DNA from: Bacteroidetes bacterium UBA6221
Lineage (GTDB): Bacteria > Bacteroidota > Bacteroidia > Chitinophagales > Chitinophagaceae
DNA: 64,000 nucleotides
Direction: 5' to 3'
Assembly: GCA_002421685.1 (NCBI GenBank)
Contig: DISB01000021.1
Coordinates: 62,001-126,000, forward strand
A model generated the notes under the pieces. That model saw only the letters and a program-made list of their open reading frames with translations, searched no databases and was not told the origin of the DNA. Positions 35,733-44,280 of the stretch are shown here, one piece after another (within the stretch, counting starts at the first letter, position 1; each line of letters starts with the position of its first letter). A program made the translations under genes and the position numbers.

Positions 35733-35804
35733 ATAATTATTTCGTTACTGTACAAAAATGCGAAAAAAATCGCAGGGTTGCCTTATAGTAATATAGATAA
35801 AAAC

Positions 35805-36743
35805 CTATTCTGCTACGATGGTATAATACAGCGCCCCGTAACCCGCCCAAACGCCGAGGGCGCCGTTGCTGATATTGGACTTTACCTGTATGGGTGTGGC
35901 AAAGGGGCTTCCCAGCGTACCTAGAGAAAATTCGTAAGTACTCCAGAAATCATATACCCTTTTTTCTATAGCGGTCCATTTAAGTGTTACTGTATCACCG
36001 GGATAACATACCCCCAGCGAGTCGAAAGATCTTGTCGTTGACCTGGGCTCGGCTAATGGAAATTCGGAATTGAACGCCGTACCGTTTATTATTTCGTCGG
36101 TGAATACAGAGTTGAGCGCCGGGTACATAGGGCCGTTATTCAGTGATGTGTAGTACCTGAGATAATTGCCTGCCGTATCGGGGTCTCTGAAAAAAACGCG
36201 CAGTATCCTGGCGTTCGGATCGGCGTCGGGCCGGGCAGGTACGGTTGTCTGAATTGAGTCAACGGGCGTGGGTGTAGGTATTTTGGTTGTAGACTCATAT
36301 ACTTTACCATCAACAATAACGGTAAGTGTATAGTATTTTTCTAATTCGCCGAGTATCACAGAGTCCACCGGCGGAAACACAGGGTTGGAGAAGTCAATAA
36401 TACTATAGTAATAAAATTTGTTCCCGTTGACGCCGGTGTCCAGCGAATATTCCTTAAGCCTTATGCGCTTAGTGCCATCACTCACATATACCTCAGCCCC
36501 GTGCACAGAGGTATTCTGCAAGGTTTCGAGGTCTATTTTTTCGAAGTATCCTATAGAGCGGGTAAGCAATACAACCGGGGGAAGGTCATTTTCTATCCCT
36601 CCCTCAATTACGAGTGTAGGTTCGCCCGTGTCCAGCTTTATGTTTACTTCTTTCTCGCAGGAAACGAAAGCGATGATGACAGATAACAAAACAGCAACAC
36701 CCGTCCATCTGAAAGTGTTGCTGTTGAAATATGGTCGCGGCAT
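35805..36743 (-). CDS. DUF4249 lipoprotein
   Basis: 312 residues. A lipobox near residue 29 (SCEKEVNI, with lipidated Cys after AFVS) is followed by the DUF4249 start: TLVIEGGIENDLPPVVLLTRS and the beta-rich DGTKRIRL region. In Bacteroidota such lipoproteins are often encoded next to TonB-dependent receptors, but none is here. It is presumably located in the outer membrane; function unknown. Confidence 0.8.
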   Translation of the reverse strand: MPRPYFNSNTFRWTGVAVLLSVIIAFVSCEKEVNIKLDTGEPTLVIEGGIENDLPPVVLLTRSIGYFEKIDLETLQNTSVHGAEVYVSDGTKRIRLKEYSLDTGVNGNKFYYYSIIDFSNPVFPPVDSVILGELEKYYTLTVIVDGKVYESTTKIPTPTPVDSIQTTVPARPDADPNARILRVFFRDPDTAGNYLRYYTSLNNGPMYPALNSVFTDEIINGTAFNSEFPLAEPRSTTRSFDSLGVCYPGDTVTLKWTAIEKRVYDFWSTYEFSLGTLGSPFATPIQVKSNISNGALGVWAGYGALYYTIVAE

Positions 36744-36804
36744 GTCCTGTATTCTTAAATTATAGCTAAGGGCTGCAATTTAAGGTAAAAAACAAAGTCA
36801 GCCA

Positions 36805-37575
36805 TTAATTGCCATATACATATTCTCCTTCGGGAGTATATAATACGGGCAGTACTTTGTGGTTGCGTTCGAAATAATCGTATTGGTACTTCAGGTTTAC
36901 CCAGAATTTCTGTTTTTCATCTTCCATGCCATATTCGCGGCCCAGGAAGTTGAGACCGTTGCGGGTGAACCTTGTAGGGAAAATATGCACCGGGATATTG
37001 GCCTGGCCGTTCAGTTTGGCATTCAGGCAGGCCACATACAGTTCTTCTATTACATTGTTCGTCATAGGCAGGCAACCTACGGTAGAACAGCCACCGTGGA
37101 TGTAGATATCGCCACCGGGTTTTTGCTTGTTGCTATGCAGCAGGTCTGAATAGTTTGGGTAGTTGATAAGCATAGATAAGTAAAAGTCGCTGCGGGGGTT
37201 GAAGTCTTCAATGAAGTAGAATCCTTCAGGTACCTGGCGATCGCCTTCCCAACGCTTGGGGCCCAGTATTCCCGACAATGCGCAGATGCGGTAACTCTTT
37301 ACCAGTTTATATTCATCATTGGCATTATCACGGGCCCAGAGCTCCAGTTCGTTCTGTGCTTTGAAAGAGCGGATATAAATATCTTTTGGCGGATAATTCA
37401 GGCCTTTTGACTTGAACATACGCTGTATGCTGTCATTGAATTTTGCATAAGCGCCTGAAACCCTGTTGAAGGAAAACTGGAAGTTCCTGAACGTTTTTAT
37501 ATCGTCCTGTGCAAACGATGGTATAGCTGCAACGAACAATAGGGGTAGTAAAGCCTTAAAGAATTTTTGCACCAT
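36805..37575 (-). CDS. L,D-transpeptidase family (YafK-like) protein
   Basis: 256 residues with a signal peptide (LLPLLFVAAIPSFA). The YkuD catalytic signature is IYIHGGCSTVGCLPM: His in HGG, and the nucleophilic Cys after STVG. This places it among L,D-transpeptidases that cross-link peptidoglycan or attach it to proteins. A short domain precedes the catalytic one. YafK-like members may remove such links. Envelope localisation is clear, the exact reaction is not. Confidence 0.8.
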   Translation of the reverse strand: MVQKFFKALLPLLFVAAIPSFAQDDIKTFRNFQFSFNRVSGAYAKFNDSIQRMFKSKGLNYPPKDIYIRSFKAQNELELWARDNANDEYKLVKSYRICALSGILGPKRWEGDRQVPEGFYFIEDFNPRSDFYLSMLINYPNYSDLLHSNKQKPGGDIYIHGGCSTVGCLPMTNNVIEELYVACLNAKLNGQANIPVHIFPTRFTRNGLNFLGREYGMEDEKQKFWVNLKYQYDYFERNHKVLPVLYTPEGEYVYGN

Positions 37576-37660
37576 GTCTCTTTCTTTCTGATGTATTTTA
37601 TAAAAATAGTTAAATACAAAGATAAATTCAATATCGGAGGATGTAAGCCAATAAACACAT

Positions 37661-37686
37661 AAAAAAGGGGTCTTAACGACCCCTTA
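37661..37686 (-). terminator. Terminator after hppD
   Basis: An 8-bp stem (37665-37672 with 37678-37685) followed on the minus strand by a T run. It ends the hmgA-hppD operon. Confidence 0.8.
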
Positions 37687-37694
37687 ACAAAACT

Positions 37695-38822
37695 TTAGAG
37701 ATTGCCCCGCTTGGCCTGTTCCCGTTCTATGGACTCGAACAAAGCTTTGAAGTTGCCCGCGCCGAAACTCTGCGCTCCCTTCCTCTGTATTATCTCAAAG
37801 AAAAGAGTGGGGCGGTCTTGCTGCGGCTTGGTGAATATCTGCAGCAGGTAGCCTTCTTCGTCCCGGTCTACAAGTATCTTCAGTTCCTGCAGTTGCCTTA
37901 CTTCTTCATCAATGGTGCCTACACGGTCCAGCAATGTTTCGTAGTATGTATCAGGTGTGTCGAGGAACTCTATGCCTCTTGACCGTAATTCTTTAACTGT
38001 CTTCAATATATCATTGGTAGCCACCGCGATATGTTGCACACCCTCTCCTTCAAAGAAATCCAGGTATTCTTCTATCTGCGATTTTTTCTTGCCCTCGGCA
38101 GGCTCGTTGATAGGGAATTTCACATAGCCGTTGCCATTGCTCATCACTTTACTCATCAGGGCCGAGTATTCGGTAGTTATCTGTTTGTCGTCGAAAGTGA
38201 GGATGTTGGCAAAGCCCATCACGTCCTCATACCATTTTACGGTCGCGTTCATACGGCCCCAGCCTACATTACCTACACAGTGGTCGACGTACAGCAAACC
38301 TACATCTGTGGGGTTATATTCGCTGGTCATGGGTTTAAAACCGGGCATAAATGCACCATTGTAGTTCTTACGTTCTACAAACATGTGTACTGTCTCGCCG
38401 TAGGTGTATATGCCCGACATGCGCACTTCGCCGTGCTCGTCGGTAAGCGTCATTGGCTCGGTATGCGGTTTGGCGCCACGTTTGGTGGTCTCTTCAAAAG
38501 ATTTGTATGCATCATCTACCCAAAGGGCCAGCACCTTTACACCGTCGCCATGCTTCCTCACGTGTTCCGAAACAGGGTGGTCAGACTTAAGCGCCGTTGT
38601 GAGCACCAGGCGTATCTTTCCCTGCTGCAAAACATAAGAAGCCCTGTCGCGCACTCCGGTTTCGGGGCCTGAATAGGCAACTGTGTGGAAACCGAAGGCT
38701 GTTTTGTAGTAATGCGCAGCCTGTTTGGCGTTACCTACATACAACTCAATATAGTCAGTTCCGTTAATAGGAAGAAAATCTTTGGCCAGTGCCATCTTCT
38801 GACTTGCTGTTTGTGTATCCAT
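37695..38822 (-). CDS. hppD: 4-hydroxyphenylpyruvate dioxygenase
   Basis: 375 residues with two glyoxalase-like (VOC) halves. Fe(II) ligands are in VDHCVGNV (His), GVQHIAVAT (His) and FFEIIQRKG (Glu). The conserved C-terminal FGAGNFKALFESIEREQ helix is present. It converts 4-hydroxyphenylpyruvate to homogentisate in tyrosine breakdown. It lies 29 bp downstream of hmgA on the same strand, so the two consecutive steps are made together. Confidence 0.95.
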   Translation of the reverse strand: MDTQTASQKMALAKDFLPINGTDYIELYVGNAKQAAHYYKTAFGFHTVAYSGPETGVRDRASYVLQQGKIRLVLTTALKSDHPVSEHVRKHGDGVKVLALWVDDAYKSFEETTKRGAKPHTEPMTLTDEHGEVRMSGIYTYGETVHMFVERKNYNGAFMPGFKPMTSEYNPTDVGLLYVDHCVGNVGWGRMNATVKWYEDVMGFANILTFDDKQITTEYSALMSKVMSNGNGYVKFPINEPAEGKKKSQIEEYLDFFEGEGVQHIAVATNDILKTVKELRSRGIEFLDTPDTYYETLLDRVGTIDEEVRQLQELKILVDRDEEGYLLQIFTKPQQDRPTLFFEIIQRKGAQSFGAGNFKALFESIEREQAKRGNL

Positions 38823-38851
38823 TTCTTTTATTTTATTCTGATGTGTTATTG

Positions 38852-40009
38852 TTATTCTGCCCAGCTCATGATATAATTATCATCTTCTATATCCTGCGCT
38901 TCTTTTGTCATTTTCAGCGGGTGGAATGTATCCACCATCACGGCCAGTTCGCCAGTCTCCTTAGCGCCGATGCTTTTTTCCACCGCTCCCGGATGAGGGC
39001 CGTGAGGTATGCCGGCAGGATGTAAAGTGATCATACCGCGCGTAACGTGCTTGCGGCTCATGAAATCGCCGTCTACATAATATAACACCTCGTCGCTATC
39101 AATGTTGCTGTGGTTGTATGGGGCGGGTATAGCTTGCGGGTGATAGTCGTACAGCCTGGGCACGAACGAGCAAATTACGAAGTTGTGTGCGTCAAAGGTT
39201 TGGTGCACGGGGGGCGGCTGGTGTACGCGTCCTGTTATCGGTTCGAAATCGTGTATACTGATGGCATAAGGGTATTCGCAACCGTCCCAGCCCACTACAT
39301 CAAACGGATGATTGGCATACCATATAGGGTAGAGCAGTCCGCGTTTTTTGGTCTGTATCAGGAATTCACCTTTCTCGTTGAACGTTTGCAGGTCCTGCGG
39401 CTTGCGGATATCGCGCTCGCAGAATGGGGCGTGTTCCAGCAACTGGCCATACCTGCTCAGGTAGCGCTTGGGGAAGGCGACCGGGCTGAACGATTCTACT
39501 ATAAACAACCGGTTGTTCTCATCCTCGAATTCGATTTGGTAAATGCAACCCCTGGGAATCACCAGGTAGTCGCCGTAACCAAATGGTATTTGCCCGTACT
39601 GGGTTTTTAAAACGCCCTTGCCCTCGTGTACGAATATTACTTCATCGGCATCCGCATTCTTATAAAAGCTGTTTGTAAAGCTCTTTTGCGGGGCGGCCAG
39701 CGTAATCTGCACATCGCTGTTAAACAATACTATTTTACGGCTTGCCAAGTAATCCGCTTCGGGCTTTACACTGAATCCCTGGTAGCTGCGGTGTTTCAGG
39801 ATATTATCTGTGGCAGCCTTAGGCGAAACATCAACCGGCTCTTCAGTCTTAATAATCTGCGTAGGCGGGTGCACATGATAAAGCAAAGAGTAATTGGACG
39901 AAAAGCCCTCTGTGCTGAACAATTGCTCCGAATATAACTTACCCGTCTCGTCCCTGAACTGTACGTGCCTCTTATGTGGAATTTTGCCTAAGCTATAATA
40001 ATGCGCCAT
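38852..40009 (-). CDS. hmgA: Homogentisate 1,2-dioxygenase
   Basis: 385 residues, the shorter bacterial form. Cupin-type double barrel: early part YHVHPPTQI, then GVLKTQYGQIPFGYGDYLVIPRGCIYQIE, and the metal-binding C-terminal segment with HPAGIPHGPHPG (His ligands) and HQTFDAHNFVICSFVPR. It opens homogentisate to maleylacetoacetate. Together with hppD it forms the tyrosine operon; fumarylacetoacetase is not visible here. Promoter at 40028-40057. Confidence 0.9.
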   Translation of the reverse strand: MAHYYSLGKIPHKRHVQFRDETGKLYSEQLFSTEGFSSNYSLLYHVHPPTQIIKTEEPVDVSPKAATDNILKHRSYQGFSVKPEADYLASRKIVLFNSDVQITLAAPQKSFTNSFYKNADADEVIFVHEGKGVLKTQYGQIPFGYGDYLVIPRGCIYQIEFEDENNRLFIVESFSPVAFPKRYLSRYGQLLEHAPFCERDIRKPQDLQTFNEKGEFLIQTKKRGLLYPIWYANHPFDVVGWDGCEYPYAISIHDFEPITGRVHQPPPVHQTFDAHNFVICSFVPRLYDYHPQAIPAPYNHSNIDSDEVLYYVDGDFMSRKHVTRGMITLHPAGIPHGPHPGAVEKSIGAKETGELAVMVDTFHPLKMTKEAQDIEDDNYIMSWAE

Positions 40010-40027
40010 TGCTCTGTTTTTGAGCTA

Positions 40028-40057
40028 CAAATTTAAGACATTGGCCGGCGAATGCAA
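40028..40057 (-). promoter_or_regulatory. Promoter of hmgA-hppD
   Basis: On the minus strand TTG (40055-40057), 19 bp, TAAATTTG (40028-40035). This matches the Bacteroides -33/-7 consensus, and the -7 box ends 18 bp before the ATG of hmgA. Confidence 0.65.
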
Positions 40058-40120
40058 TATGATAATACTGATAATGATATAAATCAATGTTTTTCATGTG
40101 TATGTGTGTATTTGAAGGGG

Positions 40121-41050
40121 TTACTCAAATAGTATCTTTCCCTGCCAGGCCTGTCGAGTTGTATTGTCGAGTACGCGGTAATAGTACAGTCCGGGTGTAG
40201 TGGGGGCGTTTACCTGTACTTGTGCTTTGTTTCGTATGGCTTCGGTATGTAGTGTTTGGCCTACCTGGTTGTACAGGTGTAGCGTCCCCGATTTAATTGT
40301 TTGCGGTAGTTGGATATTGGCGTAAGTGGTGGCAGGTTGGGGGTAAACAACAAGCATGTTTTGCCCGGGTACCGATACTTCCACATCCAGTAATACCTTT
40401 ATTAAACTGTCTGAACAACCTGAATAACTTGGAATCGGATATATCCCCTGGTTTTTAAAACAAGTTACATACCTCGATATTTCATTATGCACCGCTATAT
40501 CCCTGTCGCCGGACAATAGGTCAAGAGGGCCTGTGGTACAGCCAACACCTTCGATTATTGTTGCGTAGGTGCCAAATAAGTCAACGATAGAACTGTCAGT
40601 CACCTGTAGCGAAAACTTTTTATGATACACGTTATTGAGGAGTATAGGGTCTATACTTATTACTGTATAATTCATATTGGCGTAGGTGGAACTCCATGGG
40701 CAAAAAACAGTGTCGCCTACTGACAAATTAAAATTGTACAACAAAATGTCAGTGGGTTGGGCAGCCAGGTACATGCTGTTAGCAGCGCTGTCGTATCTTA
40801 CATATGCCTCGTGACGGTCTGTTTTCCAGTCGCCGTTATAACTGCGCAATTCGTAATAGGTGTTGCTATTGATATTAGTGTCGCCATTAATATAGAAGCG
40901 ATGATAATGAACCCCATACCGCTGCGGAGAGCCGGGTGTAACTGTCTCAGTTCGTACAAGCCATTCGTTTGTCGGGTCGGTAAAATTGATCTTCTGAGCA
41001 CCAACCCGTGCCGATACCAGCACCAGGATAAAGAAGAGGATGTTTTTCAT
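40121..41050 (-). CDS. Secreted protein with T9SS type A sorting domain
   Basis: 309 residues: a signal peptide (LFFILVLVSARVGAQ), a beta-rich body without recognised domain (YNFNLSVGDTVFCPW, LDLLSGDRDIAVHNE), and the C-terminal T9SS type A sorting domain of about 75 residues (VYPQPATTYANIQL to QGKILFE). The body is like the generic 'PLP/GVG' repeats of Bacteroidota secreted proteins of unknown role. It ends far from the next gene. Confidence 0.75.
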   Translation of the reverse strand: MKNILFFILVLVSARVGAQKINFTDPTNEWLVRTETVTPGSPQRYGVHYHRFYINGDTNINSNTYYELRSYNGDWKTDRHEAYVRYDSAANSMYLAAQPTDILLYNFNLSVGDTVFCPWSSTYANMNYTVISIDPILLNNVYHKKFSLQVTDSSIVDLFGTYATIIEGVGCTTGPLDLLSGDRDIAVHNEISRYVTCFKNQGIYPIPSYSGCSDSLIKVLLDVEVSVPGQNMLVVYPQPATTYANIQLPQTIKSGTLHLYNQVGQTLHTEAIRNKAQVQVNAPTTPGLYYYRVLDNTTRQAWQGKILFE

Positions 41051-41116
41051 AAGGCATGGTGTTTATTGATATAAAGCTACAGAATAATGTGTAACACTGC
41101 CATTTCCCATGTCATA

Positions 41117-41716
41117 TTATTGTAACAAGCTAATGGCCACCTGCAGCAACCCGATAATGAAGCCAAGCACTCCGCCCAATACCTCTACAAAGCGGAATTC
41201 CTTCTTCATGATAGCGTTGAGTATTTCTTCCAGTTTGTCGGACGAGAAGGCGGCTACCTTTTCAGTCACCATTTGTTCTATATCTATCTTTTCGCTGAGG
41301 CCCTGTGTATAACGGTCTATAACGTCCGGCAGCAGGACGCTTATCTCTTCCATCATACCATCCTTCAGTTTATTGATGGTATTATCTCCTATGAACATGG
41401 CCACCACGGGAATTTTCTCTTTAAGCCTGATGCGCAGAAAGGTATCGATATGGGCCTCGATTGTCGGATTGAGCGCTTGCAGTTGCTCGGGGTCCTTGAG
41501 CTTTGCAGCTATCTCGTCAAAGTGAATAAGCTCGGTAGCTACCAGTGTCCCCAGCTTTTGGGCAAACTGGGCCTGCCTTTTTGGGAAAATACCCTGCACT
41601 TTCAATCCCAGTATATTCACCGGCTTTTTGGGATGGAACAGCATTTTTATGGCTACCCAGTTGGTGAACCACCCTATGAATGCGGAAATTACCGGTATCA
41701 GAAATAAGACAATCAT
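41117..41716 (-). CDS. DUF445 family membrane protein
   Basis: 199 residues with a membrane helix at each end (IVLFLIPVISAFIGWFTNWV and VLGGVLGFIIGLLQVAI) and a soluble helical middle (RLKEKIPVVAMFIGDNTI), with conserved FGWxTNxxAIKMLFxPxxP and KGIFPKRQ-like family motifs. YheB-like, function unknown. It begins 6 bp downstream of rfbA and is probably co-transcribed. Confidence 0.8.
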   Translation of the reverse strand: MIVLFLIPVISAFIGWFTNWVAIKMLFHPKKPVNILGLKVQGIFPKRQAQFAQKLGTLVATELIHFDEIAAKLKDPEQLQALNPTIEAHIDTFLRIRLKEKIPVVAMFIGDNTINKLKDGMMEEISVLLPDVIDRYTQGLSEKIDIEQMVTEKVAAFSSDKLEEILNAIMKKEFRFVEVLGGVLGFIIGLLQVAISLLQ

Positions 41717-41722
41717 TACGTG

Positions 41723-42604
41723 TTATAAAGTAGCTGAAAATTTTTCATCAGCTATCATTTTCAAATAAGCGCCGTAGCCGCTCTTCATAAATTTATCTGC
41801 AAGTACCAGTAGTTGTTCTTTGTTGATATACCCCTTGCGATAGGCTATTTCTTCTATACAGCCTACTTTCAGTCCCTGGCGTTTTTCTATCACTTCTATA
41901 AACTGGCCCGCTTGCTGCAGCGATTCAAATGTGCCTGTATCCAGCCATGCGGTCCCCCGGTCCAATACACCTACTTCCAGTTTGCCTTTGTCCAGGTATA
42001 TCTTATTCACGTCTGTTATTTCCAGTTCGCCACGAGGGGATGGTTTCATGGCCTTGGCTATCGATACTACCTCGTTATCATAAAAATATAACCCCGGTAC
42101 TGCATAGTTCGACTTTGGTTGCCTGGGTTTTTCTTCGATACTTTTTACCCTGAAATCGTTGTCAAACTCAACCACACCATAACGTTCGGGGTCGCTTACC
42201 GGGTAAGCGAATACTACGGCGCCGTCGGGGTTGGCTTTGTTTTGCAGCAGATTGCCCATACCCGAGCCGTAAAAGATATTGTCGCCCAATATCAACGCCA
42301 CAGAGTCCTTGCCCACAAAATCCTCTCCCAGGATGAATGCCTGCGCCAAACCCTCGGGCCGGGGCTGGACGACATACTCAAATTTGCAACCTATTTGAGA
42401 ACCGTCTCCAAGTAACTTCTTAAAGCCGGCCTGGTCTTCAGGCGTAGTAATGATGAGTATTTCGTTGATACCCGCCAATAACAGTGTTGACAACGGATAA
42501 TATATCATCGGCTTATCATACACCGGCATGAGTTGCTTGCTGACAGCGATGGTTAATGGGTATAACCGGGTGCCGGAGCCGCCGGCGAGTATAATACCTT
42601 TCAT
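41723..42604 (-). CDS. rfbA: Glucose-1-phosphate thymidylyltransferase
   Basis: 293 residues. Nucleotide-binding [11 protein letters not shown] (8-18) is followed by [18 protein letters not shown] and [13 protein letters not shown] motif ([13 protein letters not shown]), all standard for RmlA. It makes dTDP-glucose from dTTP and glucose-1-phosphate for deoxysugars such as rhamnose. The next pathway gene, rfbB, is nearby but separated by a four-helix-bundle gene. rfbC and rfbD are not in the window. Confidence 0.95.
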   Translation of the reverse strand: MKGIILAGGSGTRLYPLTIAVSKQLMPVYDKPMIYYPLSTLLLAGINEILIITTPEDQAGFKKLLGDGSQIGCKFEYVVQPRPEGLAQAFILGEDFVGKDSVALILGDNIFYGSGMGNLLQNKANPDGAVVFAYPVSDPERYGVVEFDNDFRVKSIEEKPRQPKSNYAVPGLYFYDNEVVSIAKAMKPSPRGELEITDVNKIYLDKGKLEVGVLDRGTAWLDTGTFESLQQAGQFIEVIEKRQGLKVGCIEEIAYRKGYINKEQLLVLADKFMKSGYGAYLKMIADEKFSATL

Positions 42605-42615
42605 TGAAATAAATT

Positions 42616-42646
42616 TAGTCGTAAGTCGTAAGTCATAAGGCGTAAG
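42616..42646 (+). repeat. Left inverted repeat flanking the four-helix-bundle gene
   Basis: TAGTCGTAAGTC followed by a near copy and GGCGTAAG. The core (42624-42646) is inverted at 43021-43043 with one mismatch in 23 bases. Confidence 0.75.
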
Positions 42647-42651
42647 AGTTT

Positions 42652-43002
42652 TTATGGATTTAAGGATTTTATAAGTCCACGAATTATTCTTGATACTTCG
42701 TTAATGTTATTTAATAAATTTTCTTTTTTGCTGTTGCCGATATAACCTAACCGTGCTGCAAGATATATCATAGACTTTGTTTCACTTGCAGAACTGATTG
42801 ATATATATAGAAAACGCGTAAAGTCGGCATCTGAACTCCTATCAAAACCTTCGGCGATATTATTTGAAATTGACGTAACAGCATTATATATCTGGTATTT
42901 GAATCCCTTATTGCTGACTTTATCAAATTCAGTTATTACCTCAACAGCCAAATCTTGCGCCTTTTGCCATGCGATAATGTCTTCAAACTTTTGAATTGCC
43001 AT
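42652..43002 (-). CDS. Four-helix-bundle protein (23S rRNA intervening-sequence type)
   Basis: 116 residues with the family pattern: [18 protein letters not shown] first helix, [39 protein letters not shown] second and third helices, and a charged last helix ([13 protein letters not shown]). Such proteins are coded by 23S rRNA intervening sequences in spirochetes, but stand-alone copies, often inside polysaccharide loci, are common in Bacteroidota. Its role is unknown. It sits between rfbB and rfbA on the same strand and is flanked by inverted repeats, which suggests a mobile unit. Confidence 0.85.
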   Translation of the reverse strand: MAIQKFEDIIAWQKAQDLAVEVITEFDKVSNKGFKYQIYNAVTSISNNIAEGFDRSSDADFTRFLYISISSASETKSMIYLAARLGYIGNSKKENLLNNINEVSRIIRGLIKSLNP

Positions 43003-43020
43003 AGTAAGCTTTTTTATTCA

Positions 43021-43046
43021 CTTATGCCTTATGACTTACGACTATT
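43021..43046 (-). repeat. Right inverted repeat flanking the four-helix-bundle gene
   Basis: Reverse complement of the left repeat core. A third, shorter copy in the left orientation lies at 44115-44130 upstream of rfbB. Confidence 0.75.
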
Positions 43047-44094
43047 GAGCATATTGCTTTTCGTAATATTTTTGATATTCTCCCGATGTTACATGATTGA
43101 GCCATTCCTCGTTGTCGAGGTACCAATCTATCGTGATGCTCAGGCCCTCCTCGAATGTTACTGATGGTTCCCAGCCCAGTTCGTTCTTAATCTTCGTGGC
43201 ATCTATAGCGTAGCGGCGGTCATGGCCGGGGCGGTCTTTTACGTATGTTATAAGTTTTGCCGATTCGCCAGTCTTACGGCCCAGTTTTGTGTCCATCTGT
43301 TCGCAAAGCAGTTTTATCAATTCGATGTTCTGCCACTCGTTGAAGCCGCCGATATTGTATGTTTCGCCCTGTTTGCCGGTATGATATACTGTGTCTATCG
43401 CACGGGCATGATCTACTACGTACAGCCAGTCGCGGGTATATTTGCCATCGCCGTATACCGGGAGTGGTTTGTTGTTGCGGATATTGTTGATGAACAGGGG
43501 TATTAGTTTTTCGGGAAACTGGTTTTGCCCGTAATTGTTGGAGCAGTTGGTAATGACGAACGGCAGGCCATAGGTATTACCGTATGCACGCACAAAATGG
43601 TCGGAAGCGGCTTTTGAGGCGGAGTAGGGTGATTGCGGGTCGTAAGGAGTAGTCTCCAGGAAGAAACCGGTATCGCCCAACGAGCCGTACACTTCGTCTG
43701 TAGATACGTGGTAGAACAGTTTGCCTTCGTAATTCTCTTTCCAAAGTTCGCGGGCGGCGTTCAGCAGGTTGGCCGTACCCATCACATTGGTACGGATAAA
43801 AGCGTTGGGGTCGGTAATGGAGCGGTCTACATGGCTTTCTGCCGCCAGGTGTATCACGCCATCGAATTTATACTGCCCGAAAAGGTCATACATAGCCCCT
43901 GCATCGGTAATATCAGCTTTAACAAATATATAATTAGGGGCGTCTTCAATATCCTTCAGGTTCTCAAGATTGCCGGCATAAGTGAGGGCGTCAAGGTTCA
44001 CTATTTTGTAGCCCGGATACTTATTGATAAACAACCTTACCACATGAGACCCGATGAAGCCCGCGCCACCGGTAATGAGCAATGTTTTATTCAT
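43042..44094 (-). CDS. rfbB: dTDP-glucose 4,6-dehydratase
   Basis: 350 residues, extended SDR fold. NAD-binding GGAGFIGSHVVR (8-19), AAESHVDRSI (about 86), catalytic Tyr-xxx-Lys in PYSASKAASDH, and STDEVYG are all present. It makes dTDP-4-keto-6-deoxyglucose, the second step after RfbA. The start ATG at 44094 is followed by LLITGGAGFIG. The four-helix-bundle gene begins 39 bp after its stop. Confidence 0.95.
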   Translation of the reverse strand: MNKTLLITGGAGFIGSHVVRLFINKYPGYKIVNLDALTYAGNLENLKDIEDAPNYIFVKADITDAGAMYDLFGQYKFDGVIHLAAESHVDRSITDPNAFIRTNVMGTANLLNAARELWKENYEGKLFYHVSTDEVYGSLGDTGFFLETTPYDPQSPYSASKAASDHFVRAYGNTYGLPFVITNCSNNYGQNQFPEKLIPLFINNIRNNKPLPVYGDGKYTRDWLYVVDHARAIDTVYHTGKQGETYNIGGFNEWQNIELIKLLCEQMDTKLGRKTGESAKLITYVKDRPGHDRRYAIDATKIKNELGWEPSVTFEEGLSITIDWYLDNEEWLNHVTSGEYQKYYEKQYAQ

Positions 44095-44114
44095 GGTGCG
44101 AAAATAGTGTAATT

Positions 44115-44130
44115 AGTCGTAAGTCATAAG
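44115..44130 (+). repeat. Extra copy of the flanking repeat
   Basis: AGTCGTAAGTCATAAG, identical to part of the repeat at 42624-42639. It lies upstream of rfbB outside the inverted pair. Confidence 0.6.
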
Positions 44131-44280
44131 CTGCGGGGAATGAGCTGAAGTTACAGCTTTGTTATTATGCAGCAGTGTAACAGGCCCAATCAGCCGTAAA
44201 CGGATAACACGTTTCTTGTCACCTTCACTGCCAACAGGAACAAGAAGACGCCTGTTTTCCATATAGCCCGGACAATGAAC

